Assembly: GCF_000321225.1 (NCBI RefSeq)
Contig: NW_004451008.1
Location: 1,321,049-1,385,048 of the forward strand
Source of the DNA: Odobenus rosmarus divergens
Taxonomy: Eukaryota; Chordata; Mammalia; Carnivora; Odobenidae
DNA length: 64,000 nt
Direction of reading: 5' to 3'
Shown here: positions 43,100 through 53,839 of the stretch, in pieces
Layout of the letters: each line of letters starts with the position of its first letter
Position numbering within the stretch: position 1 is the first letter of the stretch
Notes under the pieces: generated by a model
The model's database searches: none
The model's input: only the letters and a program-made list of their open reading frames with translations
Told to the model about the DNA's origin: nothing
Translations under genes and position numbers: made by a program

Positions 43100-43639
43100 A
43101 AAACAACCACTGATCTTATGAAATGTATTTTTTTTCTGGTTCAGATTTTTATGACCTCCTTGGATGTTCCTACTCTTGTCAATTGTCATTTTAAGGTTCA
43201 GTTCTAGAATAGTTTTTAACAGAGCAAAAATAACCTCCTTGATTCAGACGATCAACTCAGCCAACCATATCCTTCTAGTGCAGTGAGGCTCCAAACCATT
43301 ACCCAAAGAAGTAATTTTATAAAAGCTCTGGGGTAGATCATCAGCATACTATAGTACAATAATCCTGATGTATGAGTTAAGACACACACAAAAAGAGGAA
43401 AGTTGTTCTCTTACATCTTAGTCTTCCATGCAGTGTAGATGTTTTTTGAGTTTTTGAGGTAATAAAGACCGCTAAGAGCAAAAAGTTCAGGAATGCATTT
43501 CACAGAGACCTCAGGTGGATCATACTCTTGGATGGCAATTTTCTCAGGTGTGGATAATTACGTCTAGCTTAAAAGGCAAGAGTATTTCCCCCAGCAGAGC
43601 AAGAACAAACCTGGTGTTTGTCTTAATTTGCAAAAGGTT
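43100..43639. other. Unique spacer
   Basis: Nothing recognised. Confidence 0.3.
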
Positions 43640-43651
43640 TCTAACAGTAGC

Positions 43652-43850
43652 TTTTTTTTTTTTTAAAGATTTTATTTATTTATTTGACAGAGAGAGACAG
43701 CGAGAGAGAGAACACAAGCAGGGGGAGTGGGAGAGGGAGAAGCAGGCTTCCCGCTGAGCAGGAAGCCCGATGTGGGGCTCGATCCCAGGACCCTGGGATC
43801 ATGACCTGAGCCGAAGGCAGACGCTTAATGACTGAGCCACCCAGGTGCCC
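43652..43850 (-). mobile_element. SINEC, young arctoid type, nested in the TSD of its neighbour
   Basis: T-run, 'aaagattttatttatttatt', 'agaacacaagcagggggagt', reversed head 'gccacccaggtgccc'. Its own duplication is 'agtagc(a)tttttt' at 43647-43656 and 43851-43862. See the next SINE for the nesting logic. Confidence 0.93.
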
Positions 43851-43865
43851 AGTAGCATTTTTTTT

Positions 43866-44064
43866 AAGTGGTGTTTTTTTTTTTTTTTTTTAATTTATTT
43901 AACAGAGACACAGCGAGAGAGGGAACACAAGCAGGGGGAGTGGGAGACGGAGAAGCAGGCTTCCCGCCGAGCAGGGAGCCTGATGCGGGGCTTGATTCCA
44001 GGACCCTGGGATCATGACCTGAGCTGAAGGCAGATGCTTAACGACCGAGCCACCCAGGCGCCCC
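43866..44064 (-). mobile_element. SINEC, young arctoid type, older member of a nested pair
   Basis: Tail 'aagtggtg' plus a T-run of about 19, 'gggaacacaagcagggggag', reversed head 'gccacccaggcgcccc'. Its right TSD 'tctaacagtagcattttt' (44065-44082) matches text at 43640-43651 and 43851-43862. So its left TSD was later cut by the SINE at 43652. The short 'aagatttta' motif is reduced to 'taatttattt'. Confidence 0.92.
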
Positions 44065-44084
44065 TCTAACAGTAGCATTTTTAC

Positions 44085-44480
44085 TCGACAGACCGAATAT
44101 CCAACAGCTGCTACCAGCCCAGGTCCTGAGGCTGGAATGCAGCCTGACTATTAATTTCCTGAAAGCCCAGCAAAACAAAGTTGGATGCCAGATTCTCAAG
44201 AAAAGTCTCCTCTTGGAATAACATCTTCCTCCAGCTTTTTAACCTCTTCCCAAGGTCTCAGCCAAGATAAAAGAAACATAAAAGTGTCACCTTGGATCCT
44301 ATCTCACCACTGCTGAACCACCTGAGAAACCTATCATGCTTGCCAGCAGAGATCGGGCTTCATCTTGTCAACAGCTTGGCTGCCCTGGGATTTTCCGTTC
44401 TTCATATCTGTCATTATAAAGACACGCAGACATCTGTCAGTGCGCTGCGCCTAACTGTTAAAGAGTTGCTCCTGAGACAT
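44085..44480. other. Unique spacer
   Basis: A 106-codon open stretch (44292-44612) begins here and runs into a MIR. No known domain. Confidence 0.3.
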
Positions 44481-44484
44481 GTTT

Positions 44485-44685
44485 CAAAACTTGGAAGCCT
44501 GGCTGTGTGGAATGAGCTCTGGGCCAGCATGGTGGACTTTTACCTCCCTGTGTCCTTGAGAAAGCTATTCTTTTTGAAACTGCATATACTCACCCGAAGT
44601 CCAGGGAAATAGCACCCATCTTGCCTGCAGGATGTCTGTAATGCTCAAATGAGGTAATGTATATGAATACGAGAGCAGAGGAACC
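44485..44685 (+). repeat. MIR-like element
   Basis: 'tggaagcctggctgtgtgga', 'ccttgagaaagctattcttt' and 'gctcaaatgaggtaatgtat' fit MIR (tgaatcctgg..., cctcagtttcc..., aaatgagttaatac). Confidence 0.5.
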
Positions 44686-44728
44686 CAACGATTAGACAGT
44701 ACCACTGACAGACAAGATGGGCGCCCTA

Positions 44729-45150
44729 TGTGAAGGGAGAGTAACTGAAATTTTTAATCAGGCCAAATGACCAAGAGGAACAAAAAAGGTCAGCAAAGCC
44801 TGAATGATGAGCTTGCACAAAATTCAGGAAAATTTGCAAAAAGACCCCTGCAACACATTCTGTTATGCTCTCCAGCGGTTGTTACGTCCTGAAAATGCTA
44901 CCAGAAATAGTGAGCCGTATCCTGCTTGCCACTGGGCTCCTGAAACTTGCAGTTTGGGACTTGTGCTGACAAGTCTCCGTAAAGGGCATAGAACTTGTGT
45001 TTTTTGCTTATTTAACTCTGAGCTTACTCCTTCCCCTTCAGAGCATACTTCTGGTTTGCTGTGGGAAGCTTTGTCTCTATTATTTGCAAACTGCGTGGCA
45101 ATAAAGCTTTTCCTTGCCTCTGACCAAATCTTTGCATTCCAGGTATTTTA
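44729..45150 (+). repeat. Solo ERV LTR
   Basis: Ends in R/U5-like text: polyadenylation signal in 'gcgtggcaataaagctttt' (about 45092-45111), then 'ccttgcctctgaccaaatct'. Upstream U3-like text includes 'gacttgtgctgacaagtctc' and 'gagcatacttctggtttgct'. ERV1-type by style. No internal sequence. The 115-codon open stretch (44804-45151) lies wholly inside it. Confidence 0.6.
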
Positions 45151-45231
45151 ATTGACAATACATTTGATAAAAGGAAAAAAAAAGTCACTGTGTAAGTGTA
45201 AAGAAATGATACAGTTGATGGTAATCTGTTT

Positions 45232-45448
45232 TTTCCTAAAGAGTTTATTTATTTATTTGAGAGAGAGAGCAGAAGTCAGAGAGAGAGAGAGAGAGAACAC
45301 AAGCTGTGGGAGGTGGAGGGGCAGAGGGAGAGGGAGAAGCAAACTCCCACTGAGCAGAGAGCTCAACAAGGGGCTACAGCCCAGGACCCCAGGATTACAA
45401 CCTGAGCTGAAGGCAGACACCCCACCGACTGAGCCACCCAGGCGCCCC
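45232..45448 (-). mobile_element. SINEC
   Basis: 'aaagagtttatttatttatt', a GA run (about 45279-45295), 'gtgggaggtggaggggcaga', reversed head 'gccacccaggcgcccc'. TSD 'atgg(t)taatctgttt' at 45218-45231 and 45449-45463. Confidence 0.94.
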
Positions 45449-45464
45449 ATGGTTAATCTGTTTA

Positions 45465-45838
45465 ACTTGTATTTGTTTATATAGACCACATGGACATAAA
45501 TAGTTAGAGATACGGTCTTTGTTAAATAACGAAAGAAAAAAATTACGTTAGGGTTAAGAATTAACATACCTGTAGCCTGGACCATATTTGAGTTTTAGCA
45601 CACCGTCCGATACATGGTAAAATAAATTTTCATTGAATAAAACCTGTGTGCATGAGTGATGGGATGCAATCCGGGTATCAGCTCAAACTCCATCTGTGCT
45701 TTAGCCTGTAGCAGGCATCCGTCTCAGGCACCTCCATGCTCCTGGGGGCTGTTGCTAACCCTGGGCATTACTGTTAAGGAGGCTTGTGCCAGGACATGGA
45801 GCTCAGTGGAGGAAACCAACAAGTCCAGACATGTTTAA
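45465..45838. other. Unassigned
   Basis: Includes an AATAAA in 'cattgaataaaacctgtgtg' (about 45633-45652), perhaps the end of another old LTR. No gene. Confidence 0.3.
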
Positions 45839-45839
45839 G

Positions 45840-46560
45840 AAGTTTAGTTGTGTATCATTCCGCTTAAAAGTGTTGAGAAAATATAATTAAAAACAAAATC
45901 TCTTTCCTGCCCAGAAAACCTCTCCACAAAGGAGGTAGAGAAAGAAGACACTTTAACCATTGAATAACCATTAAGCCATGTGATGAGCATCACAGGGACT
46001 CTGCTAAGTAATTGCAAAGACAGAAAAGACTCTCTCAGCCCCTTATATAGCCAAGTAGGTACATTAGACACATGTTCTCAAGATAAACAATGACTGGTCC
46101 TTAAGTAAGAGGGCTTGACAGCACGTTTTGTCACACATAGTTCATCTTAACTTTACCTTGGGAATTGGGGAGACCACCTGGGTTAAGCCAGTTGGCTTTA
46201 TCTGGAAGAGAAACAAATTTTTCATATCTTTATGACAAGAGGTAGCTTTGCAAATTGGAGCAAGGTACTCATTCAAATTAGCCTCTTACCCTCCTATGGG
46301 AACTGGGAAATAGAGAACTATCTCCCTTGATGTTTGCATTTCAAAAAGATAGTTCCCAGGCTCAAGAGAAAGACACTCCTGAGTCATAAAACTGACAATA
46401 GATCTATCTAGTCTTCAATGGGGTGCATGTCAAAGAGATGAAAAAGTACTTACAACTACAAGTTTTCTAAGGTAAATGCTCTAAGCAAAAGGAAGGGAGG
46501 GAAATCTTTTATTTTCAACAGGGAAAATTAAGTCTCTTATTTTTAATTTGTATTTGCCCT
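45840..46560 (-). repeat. Probable ERV LTR, related to 30.6 kb
   Basis: Shares 'aagttttctaaggtaaatg' and 'ctctaagcaaaa' (46463-46492), plus the preceding 'catgtcaaagagatgaaaaa', with 30950-31022. The shared block supports one family on the minus strand; both ends are uncertain. Confidence 0.45.
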
Positions 46561-46564
46561 TACA

Positions 46565-47395
46565 ACAGCCCATAGCTTTTTAAGCAGAAAAATTACATTT
46601 GAGAGAACAGATGGAAGTTATGAATGGTGGAATTTTCTGGTGATAGAAAATCTGGATAACTGTCTTTCATGGTTGGCTTTGGAGCCCAAAAGAAGCCCTG
46701 AATTCCTACTTTTCCTGTGGCAGGTCTCAGACCTTCTCTGATCATAGGATCTTCTAGTAACTAAAGGGGGGATGTCAACTCTTACATATTAGTCCTCTGC
46801 TAGGGGCATGCCTGCTGTTCCTCTAGATATTTCTGCTCTGAATGCTGCCCTCTACATGATCTCGGCTATCATCTGTCTGGTGGGCCAGCCTCCTTGCTCA
46901 GCACCTCTGCAACTTTGACCTCTCTGTGTCATGAAGTGTTCCTGCTGGTCTGCAGACCAGGGGCTGGAGAGCCGCACCCTTGTCGGTCACCTGTTGTGGT
47001 TCTGCATCTATCAAGTCCTGATGCTGCTCAGGCTTCCCAAAATATTGCCACAGATCATCCCTTAGTGACAAATAATGCTTGAGGAAGCTGCTCCCTTCAT
47101 CACCACCACCTGCTTATCTTCTTACCTTCCCTGCTTACCTTCCACATCCCAAACTCTCTTCTACAAATAGGGGTACACTTTCTCCTTCCTGTGTCCCACT
47201 TGGACCCCCAGCAATAGAATTCTTTATGTTTTCACATGTAGTCTTCTCTCATCTAGTGCATAGGTGCCCTGAAGAAACTAGTTGGGACAGTTTAACATAG
47301 TGCCTCTAGGGCAATCAGACTCTCTGCTTCCCAGACAGTCTGATTTTAGCACTGAAATTCCCCCGAATCAGTCCAGAGCAAATTAGGACAGTTGG
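46565..47395. other. Unique DNA
   Basis: No repeat or gene recognised. Contains a perfect 16-bp palindrome at 46945-46960. Open stretches of 62-73 codons only. Confidence 0.35.
46945..46960. repeat. Perfect 16-bp palindrome
   Basis: 'ctggtctgcagaccag' equals its own reverse complement. No spacer. Confidence 0.9.
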
Positions 47396-47399
47396 TTAC

Positions 47400-47516
47400 C
47401 CTATGACGGTATCTCGAACTTTAATGAACATGCAAATTCCCTGGGGATTTCGTATACATGAAGACCCTTAAACAGTAGGCCTGGGGTATGGCCATATTTT
47501 GAGTAGCAAGGGTTTA
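47400..47516 (+). repeat. MER5-like remnant
   Basis: 'tctcgaactttaatgaacat', 'gcaaattccctggggatttc', 'aggcctggggtatggcc' and 'ttttgagtagcaaggg' match MER5 with a central deletion. Confidence 0.65.
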
Positions 47517-47519
47517 AAG

Positions 47520-48145
47520 TGGTTTTTTTGTTGTTGTTTGTTTTCTGTTTTTTGTTTTTTTGAGATATCTAATTCCTTCCCCTTCAGGCTTGCTATTGAA
47601 GGTGAGCACCCATATTAGCCTCTATTTAGCAGTGATTTTTCTGTGCTCCATGATCCCATTGTTCTCATTGCAATCTGGCTTTTGCCAGAGGCTCCTCTGA
47701 TCTACCTGATAGGCCAGTTGCAATCCTGGTAGTAAACATTATTGATCTCCTACTCAACAACCATCCCTCATATTTTCTTTCCTATAGGAACTGAGAAATG
47801 AGTACAAATGGATCTAACAGGATTTAGCAATCATGTTTTCTAGCTCTTATGCCCGAAAACTACTTAAAAGCAGAGACTATTGATTACTCATTCCTGGTCC
47901 TTTAAACACAAAGCTTGATTCCTTGCTAAGAGTAGCTTTCCATAAATGCTTGTTGGTTCCCTCTCTAGGCCCGTATCTCATTCTCCAGGACCTAATCAAC
48001 ATTCAGAATCTTCTAGCAAATAGAAAAATGGTAGTAGCAGAGGCATCTTGAGTTGTAAGGACATAGAATTTAGAACTGGATTTAAGAATGGCTGTGTATA
48101 TCTCCAGGCTTCACATTTACCATAAAATGCTCTTGTTTTTCTTTA
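47520..48145. other. Unassigned, with a possible L2 end
   Basis: T/G-rich run at 47521-47562. At 47840-47965, 'gagactattgattactcatt', 'cataaatgcttgttggttcc' faintly recalls an L2 terminus. No gene. Confidence 0.3.
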
Positions 48146-48149
48146 ACAG

Positions 48150-48647
48150 TGATGGGGCTCAGGGAAGGCCACCCCAAAATAGGCCAAAGTGGCATATACA
48201 TTATTTTGAATTAAAGTTAAGAGATAGCAGGTATAAGAAGACACTCTGCTTCTCCTCCCTATCTCCCTGAAAGTGGAAATAAATGTCCCATGTGAAAGCT
48301 CTTCTCCCTATACCAGGATGTAGAGAGACATCCTTACTGCCAGAGATTGAGAAATTAGGGCCAAGAAGGCTATGTAAGCAAACTCTGATTAGCTACTTCA
48401 CTAATTAGTACCCAAGCCTAAGTTTCTTTGTCAGCTCTTCATAAATTTATTGTTTCTTTGTCTAAAAGGTACATAAACAGCCTACTTTGGTCAATTCTTA
48501 GGTCCCATATATATGACACCTCTATACATATGAAATTAAATTTGTGGCGTTTTTTTCTCTTGTTAATCTGTCTTGTGTCAATTTAACTATTGGACCAGCC
48601 AAAAGAACCATGAGGGATAAGTGGAAAATTTCCCCTTCCCGGCAATA
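48150..48647 (+). repeat. Solo ERV LTR
   Basis: Starts near 'tgatggggctcagggaagg' and shares its first about 60 bases with the fragment at 50835. The 3' part has 'ataaatttattgtttctttg', 'gttaatctgtcttgtgtcaa' and 'gaccagccaaaagaaccatg', an R/U5 pattern seen in several mammalian ERV LTRs. No internal region. No exact TSD found. Confidence 0.65.
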
Positions 48648-48649
48648 GC

Positions 48650-49285
48650 CAATGCCTTTTAGGTAAATGGCATTACACTATGAACTCACTTACTGAGGTT
48701 AAGCAAAGAAAATGGTTTGCAGGGAAACACATGTGGACTCTCAAAAAATAGTGTTAGCCTAGGATGGGACATCAACTTAAAAACATCTATGAAGTAGATA
48801 ATCTCTGTCCAACAAATGGCAAACAAAATAATAGTGTTCTAATAAACACAATTTATTTAATATTTTGTTTTTCCTTTACAGTGGCTTTGTTTGCAGAGAG
48901 ACAAACAAAAGGAGAAGAAGGCTTTAAGGAAAAGGTTGAGCAGAAAGATGGTAAAAGAGGTGCTTAGATAAACCTCTCATTATATAGCCAATCTAAAATA
49001 TAAAAATCATATATTTTGTCAATGCATAGATGAGCTGTGGGGAAAGTTAAGAAGCCAGGCAGAAAAGAAAGTATGGCTCCCTGGGGATAGTTTGCCCTTG
49101 CAGGAGCTCTTATCTGGAGTGGCCTCGTGTCTGGCTTCTAACTGGAGACAAAGTCTGAGCTTGGGTAGAGTGGGGATGCATTACAGACTACCACACAGAA
49201 CTAGATTCCCCTAAGAAGAAAGTCCCACAACTCACAGAGGAAGAAAATGGACAAGTATTTGATTTTACTTCGACTCTGGGTGGAG
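48650..49285. other. Unique spacer
   Basis: No gene or named repeat; a 67-codon open stretch (48764-48967) is A-rich and unremarkable. Confidence 0.3.
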
Positions 49286-49287
49286 GA

Positions 49288-49385
49288 GAAAAAGGAAAGG
49301 AAAGGAAAGGAGGAAGGAAGGGAGAAGGGAGATTGAAAGAAAGGAAGAAAGAGGGAAGGAGGGAGGAAGGAAGGGAAAAGAAATG
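49288..49385 (+). repeat. (GGAA)n-rich purine tract
   Basis: GGAAAG and GGAAGGAAGG units with interruptions. Purine-only for nearly its full length. Confidence 0.9.
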
Positions 49386-50088
49386 AAAGTTTCCTCTGAG
49401 AATTCCTAAACCTGTATAGTGTTTATGAATTTGAATCCAAAATTTACCCTACTTCTATGTCATCAAAAAAACCCAAGCTAAAAATTAAGTTCAAAGTGGT
49501 CCTGGGGTGCAATGTCTCTTGATGACTGGAAGGAGCAAATACCAGTCTTCTCGGGAGAAAGACACTGTAAAACTCAGACCTCAAAGGATTTCTGCACAGA
49601 ACATTCAAGGAATAGGAACTCATATACAAAAACCTCTATTCACCAGAGTTAACCTGTGTATGAGAGTCAGCAAAAACCTTGAACTACTGAGTCTCACCCA
49701 TGAGTATGGCTGATATTGGAATTGCTAGAAATGGAATAGAAAATAAACATAATTAAAATACCTGAAGTAATAAAAGGGAGCACGGAAATAAGACAAACGA
49801 AGATTTTAAAATTTGACCAGGCAGAGTTCAAGAAGAACCCAACTATAGAATTTTTATATATTAAAAATATAAGTTGGCATTAGAAGATTGTTGGATGGCT
49901 TAAATAGTATATTAGGCACAGCAGAAGAGTTATTGAGCTCTAAGATAAATGTGAAGAAATTATATAGAAAATAGAATAGACAAAAAATGGACATAATGAA
50001 AGTTTAGATACAGAGATAATAGAGTATAAATCTCTAATGTACTCATCAGAATTTCCGAAGGAACGAGAGAAAATACTTGAGGAGGTAA

Positions 50089-50124
50089 TGAATTTCTAGA
50101 TTTTCTAGAATTTTCTAGAATTCA
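50089..50124. repeat. Near-palindrome of TTCTAGA repeats
   Basis: 'ttttctagaa' occurs twice in tandem (50101-50120), preceded by 'aatttctaga', so the segment from 'tgaattt' to 'aattca' is almost self-complementary. Confidence 0.85.
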
Positions 50125-50834
50125 TAGAAGATACCAGCTCTCAGATTCAGAATGGCTGGTGAACCCCAAGCAGAATAAATGAAAAGAAATTCACACTGAG
50201 ACACATTGTGGAAACATTACAGCAGTCTGAACACTGAAAGAAAGCCTAGAAGTAGTCAAGAAAAAAGATTACCTACACAACTGATAATTTACTTCTCAAC
50301 TGCAATACTCAAAACTAGAAGACATTCTTAAAGTGCTAAAAGAAAATAATTGTCAAAGTAGCACTGTATATGCTGTGAGGTCATCTGTCAAAACAATAGA
50401 GAAATAGAGACATTTTCAGACCAACCAAAACTGAGTTTACTTCTGAAAACTCTCACTAAAAAAGGTGTCAGGGTGAGGTTCTTCAGAAAAAGGAAAGGAT
50501 TCCAGAAGAACGATCCAAGAAATGAAAGGCTACCAAACAAAGAACAGTGTAGACTTGGGGGTAAAACCAAACTGATAGTGATTGTAAAAGAAATTAACAA
50601 TATAGTTCAACTTGTGGTGTTGTAAAATTCAAGATAAAAATTCATATCCTGAATTAGAAAGATTATTTGACTATTCACAATCTCCCCTTCACAGAGGAAA
50701 CAGACGACCAAAATTTCTCTCAGGCCCTCTTACAAATTATCAGTGGAAGGCCAATGTTCAGGGGCTAATAGAAGCCAAGGTTGAACTGTGTAACCAGAAA
50801 GAAGGCTTTTGCTAAAATGTTTTGTACAGTTATA

Positions 50835-50955
50835 TAAGAAGGGGTTCAGGACAGGACCCCTCAGAATGTGCCACTTTGGCATATGGATTATTTTGAGCTA
50901 AAGGTACTTGAGACCCTGTGGGATCATATATCCCTCCTTTAACCACACAGAAAAA
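50835..50955 (+). repeat. 5' fragment of an ERV LTR
   Basis: 'ggcatatggattattttgag' and 'ctaaaggtacttgagaccct' match the start of the 48150 LTR (ggcatatacattattttgaa). Only about the first 120 bases are present before the SINE, and I do not see the rest after it. Confidence 0.55.
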
Positions 50956-51178
50956 TTGGGACACATGGGTGGCTCTGTAGGTTAAGTGTCTGTCTTCAGC
51001 TCAGGTCATGATCTCAGAGTCCCGGGGAAGAACCCCGGATCTGGCTCCTTGTTCATCAGGGAGCCTGCTTCTCCCTCTGCCCCTCTCCCTGCTCATGCTC
51101 TCTGTCTCTGTCTCTCTGTCTCTCTCTCTCTTAAATAAATAAATAAATAAATAAATAAAATCTTTAAAAAAATTTCAT
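50956..51178 (+). mobile_element. SINEC
   Basis: Head 'gggacacatgggtggctctg', body 'cctgcttctccctctgcccc', a CT-rich run, and a tail with seven AAAT units (about 51134-51163). The B-box area is altered ('cggggaagaaccccgg'). TSD not clear. Confidence 0.88.
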
Positions 51179-51974
51179 ATTCTGGATAATAATGGCATGT
51201 GGGATGAGGAAACTGATTACCTCAAGTTATTTGAATTTCCTTCTGTTGTTCAGGAGGGAGATAAATACTTTGGACTTTAGATTTACTTTGGACTTTGAGT
51301 TAAATGGGCATGTTAACATTATAAGGGTAGCCAGAAAAGTGGGATGTAAAACTTCTAAACTGGTGGAGGAAAAGAAGATGAATGAGGTAGAAGTAGGGGG
51401 CAGAGTCAATCCAATGGATGGAAAAAAATGGAATTAAAAAGAAACATTTAAAAAGCAGAAAAATGGAAAGTATGAAATAAGATGAAAGAATTCAAATATG
51501 CCATTTATCTCAGTCAGTATGGATGAGCTGAACTCCAGTTGGAAGACAGGGATTTTTAGATGGAATTTAAAACAAACTCAGCTATGTGGTACATACAAAA
51601 GAAACAATGAACCATAAAGGCATAGGGATTTTTAAATAAACAGATGGAAAAAGAAATTCTAGGGAAAAGTCAAACACGGTAGACTGCTAGTAAAAATATT
51701 ACTGGCTGTAAAGAGGTTTATTAAATATTAATAAAATCTTCAATTCTCTATGAAGATAATTCTAAACTTGTAATCACCTGAAAACATATATACAGTATCC
51801 GGCAATGGGAGAGTACGCATCATTTTTAAGCCCACACAGAATCTTTGCAGAAATATAGCTTCATGTTAGACCAGAGAAGTCCCAATAAAAGTTAAGGAGT
51901 TTGAGACTACATTCTCTGATCACAGCACCAGTAAGTTAGAAATCAATTTAAAAAAAAAAAAAAAAAAGATGAAA

Positions 51975-52483
51975 ATAGATCACTGGAAGCAGGAATACTT
52001 TCAATGATAATTTTATCTCAAATCTTTCACTTAGGCTTTGCTGATTGACAATTTTGATAAACCCATACCTTGTCATTTTCTGGAAACCACTATTTTACTT
52101 TTTCTTTAATGTACAAAATATTGGGTTGAAGTATGACCAGTTTGTAAATTGGTTCTCTGGTCACACAGCACACACAAGAGCATACAAATATACATGCTCA
52201 CCCTTTGGTTGGTTGACCTAATTTAATTTTACAAACAAGCTGAATTTCAAAAATTCAGTTTTCCATGTTAGCCCAGCCATTCAATACTCTATCAGTGATT
52301 GAAATTTATTTTTTTAAAAAAAAAAACCCTCTGGTATAATTAAGTTTTAAAGATCAGTGGTGTAAATATTGATTATAGTTGCACTATAAATTTAAAAAAA
52401 TTCAGTTGTCAATCTTTATGACGGAGTTCTTTCTCATCTGGGCTTGAGATACCCCAAGAGGTTTCAAATGGTTCCAAGTGCAT
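51975..52483. other. AT-rich unassigned stretch
   Basis: A-run at about 52315-52326. Nothing else recognised. No gene. Confidence 0.35.
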
Positions 52484-52501
52484 AAATTTCATTTAATTTT
52501 A

Positions 52502-52704
52502 TTTTTTTATTTTTTTTTAAAGATTTTATTAATTTATTTCATAGAGAGATAGCGAGAGCAGGAACACAAGAGGGGGAGTGGGAGAGGGAGAAGCTGGCTT
52601 CCCGCTGAGCAGGGGGAGCCCGATGCGGGGCTCGATCCCAGGACCCTGGGATCATGACTTGAGCCAAAGGCAGACACTTAAAGACTGAGCCACCCAGGTG
52701 CCCC
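52502..52704 (-). mobile_element. SINEC, young arctoid type
   Basis: 'tttttttaaagattttatta', 'aggaacacaagagggggagt', reversed head 'gccacccaggtgcccc'. TSD 'aaatttcatttaatttta' is perfect over 18 bases at 52484-52501 and 52705-52722, the longest in the window. Confidence 0.96.
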
Positions 52705-52809
52705 AAATTTCATTTAATTTTAAAGATTGTTAATACAAATAACAATATATAGAATTAGTTTGGTAAAGATAATAGCCATGAAGCTGATTATGATAAAAAT
52801 GTATTCAAT

Positions 52810-52905
52810 TATAAACTCCATAAAAGCAAGAACCAAGTCATTTTTCCTCACCATTTTATCTTTAGTGCTTAACATCATATCCAGCACATAGTAGATACTC
52901 ACAAT
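52810..52905 (+). repeat. L2 3' end
   Basis: 'aactccataaaagcaagaac', 'cattttatctttagtgctta' and 'ccagcacatagtagatactc' match the L2 terminus. Confidence 0.65.
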
Positions 52906-53024
52906 TTTTTTAATAGAAAAAAAGATATTGTAAATGTAGGGTGGTAAGTGGTTGAAGGCCAGAAATAAAAGGACCACATCTAATATGAAGGGAAAGGTAA
53001 TTGTAGTCATTAATTATTTTATTT

Positions 53025-53155
53025 CTTTCAGCCAATCTCTACTGAGTGGCTTCTCCATACCAGGATCCGCTCTAGGTGTTGTTATGTGATGTGTTGATGA
53101 ATGATAGGCATGGTTCCTTAGCCAGGGTAGAACTTACAGTCTGGGGAGATACAAT
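53025..53155 (-). repeat. L2 3' end fragment
   Basis: 'ctactgagtggcttctccat', 'accaggatccgctctaggtg' and 'gttccttagccagggtagaa', then 'cttacagtctggggagat', reversed L2. Confidence 0.6.
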
Positions 53156-53324
53156 TTGTTGGAAATATATAGGGTGGTCACAAGAATCAAGTTCTGAGCT
53201 TTTGAACAGTGTGGTTAAAGAGCGGGAGAACTCAATTCATCACCTGCTATGGGCATCTTACAATGGAATTTTTATTTTACCCAGAATTTGACCATTTATG
53301 ATAATTCTTTAATATTCACAGTTG

Positions 53325-53460
53325 ACACAATACTTTAATATTCATTATCTCATTTGAAGCAGAAAGACAGAGTATTATGACTAATTTACAGATGAGGAAA
53401 ATAAAGTGGAGATGCATGTAAATCTCAAAATTGGAACCCAGATTTCCTGGATCCAAATTA
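53325..53460 (-). repeat. MIR
   Basis: 'attcattatctcatttgaag', 'aatttacagatgaggaaaat', 'attggaacccagatttcctg' in reversed MIR order. Confidence 0.7.
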
Positions 53461-53464
53461 TTGG

Positions 53465-53835
53465 AGATAAAGGCAATGCCACATTTTAAAGATTGGGTTT
53501 TGCTTTTGGTGTTTGTTTGCTTTTAGCAAATATTTGAATAAAAAACACAGTCTCCTTTTTGCACTTTTCCCAAAATATCAAGCTATCTGGCTTTGGCAAA
53601 TTTCATTTCTGGATGATTGTCAGAACTTTTCACTTTCTGTCTGAGGATTAGTTATTAGCTATAGAGACACAGTCAGAAAGTCCTCGGTTATATGAGCAGG
53701 AGTCCCTAGAAGCAAGGTTGGTTGGATCTGGCATTAGTCTACTGTGAATTTCTTCAGATGAGACAACTTGATCATGCATCTCTGTGTTCCCAGTGTACCC
53801 TATTTGTATGGCTGGCCAAATGAAGATGGGTCAGC
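53465..53835. other. Unique spacer
   Basis: Nothing recognised. Confidence 0.3.
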
Positions 53836-53839
53836 AGTA

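Larger units (their letters stand above)
49400..51970 (+). mobile_element. HAL1/L1-related LINE, decayed and interrupted
   Basis: The part 49720-50630 follows HAL1/L1 ORF1: 'gagctctaagataaatgtga', 'tcagaatttccgaaggaacg', 'agctctcagattcagaatgg', 'accccaagcagaataaatga', 'gacacattgtggaaacatta', 'ctcaaaactagaagacattc', 'gtgctaaaagaaaataattg', 'gacattttcagaccaaccaa'. After an interruption, 51420-51970 continues with 'gctgaactccagttggaaga'-type text, 'aaaggcatagggatttttaa' and 'ttctctgatcacagcaccag', ending in an A-run of about 17. ORF1 of such elements is an RNA-binding protein; here all frames are broken. The LTR fragment at 50835 and the SINE at 50956 split it. The left part (49400-49720) is less certain. 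Confidence 0.6.

Noticed and set aside
44804..45151. 115-codon plus open stretch
   Set aside because: Lies wholly inside the solo LTR whose polyadenylation signal it covers.
45152..45585. 110-codon open stretches on both strands
   Set aside because: Both run through the SINEC at 45232-45448; GA-rich SINE body gives long open frames by composition.
47521..47562. Poly(A)/poly(T) tail of a processed pseudogene
   Set aside because: T/G-rich run without adjacent coding similarity or TSD.
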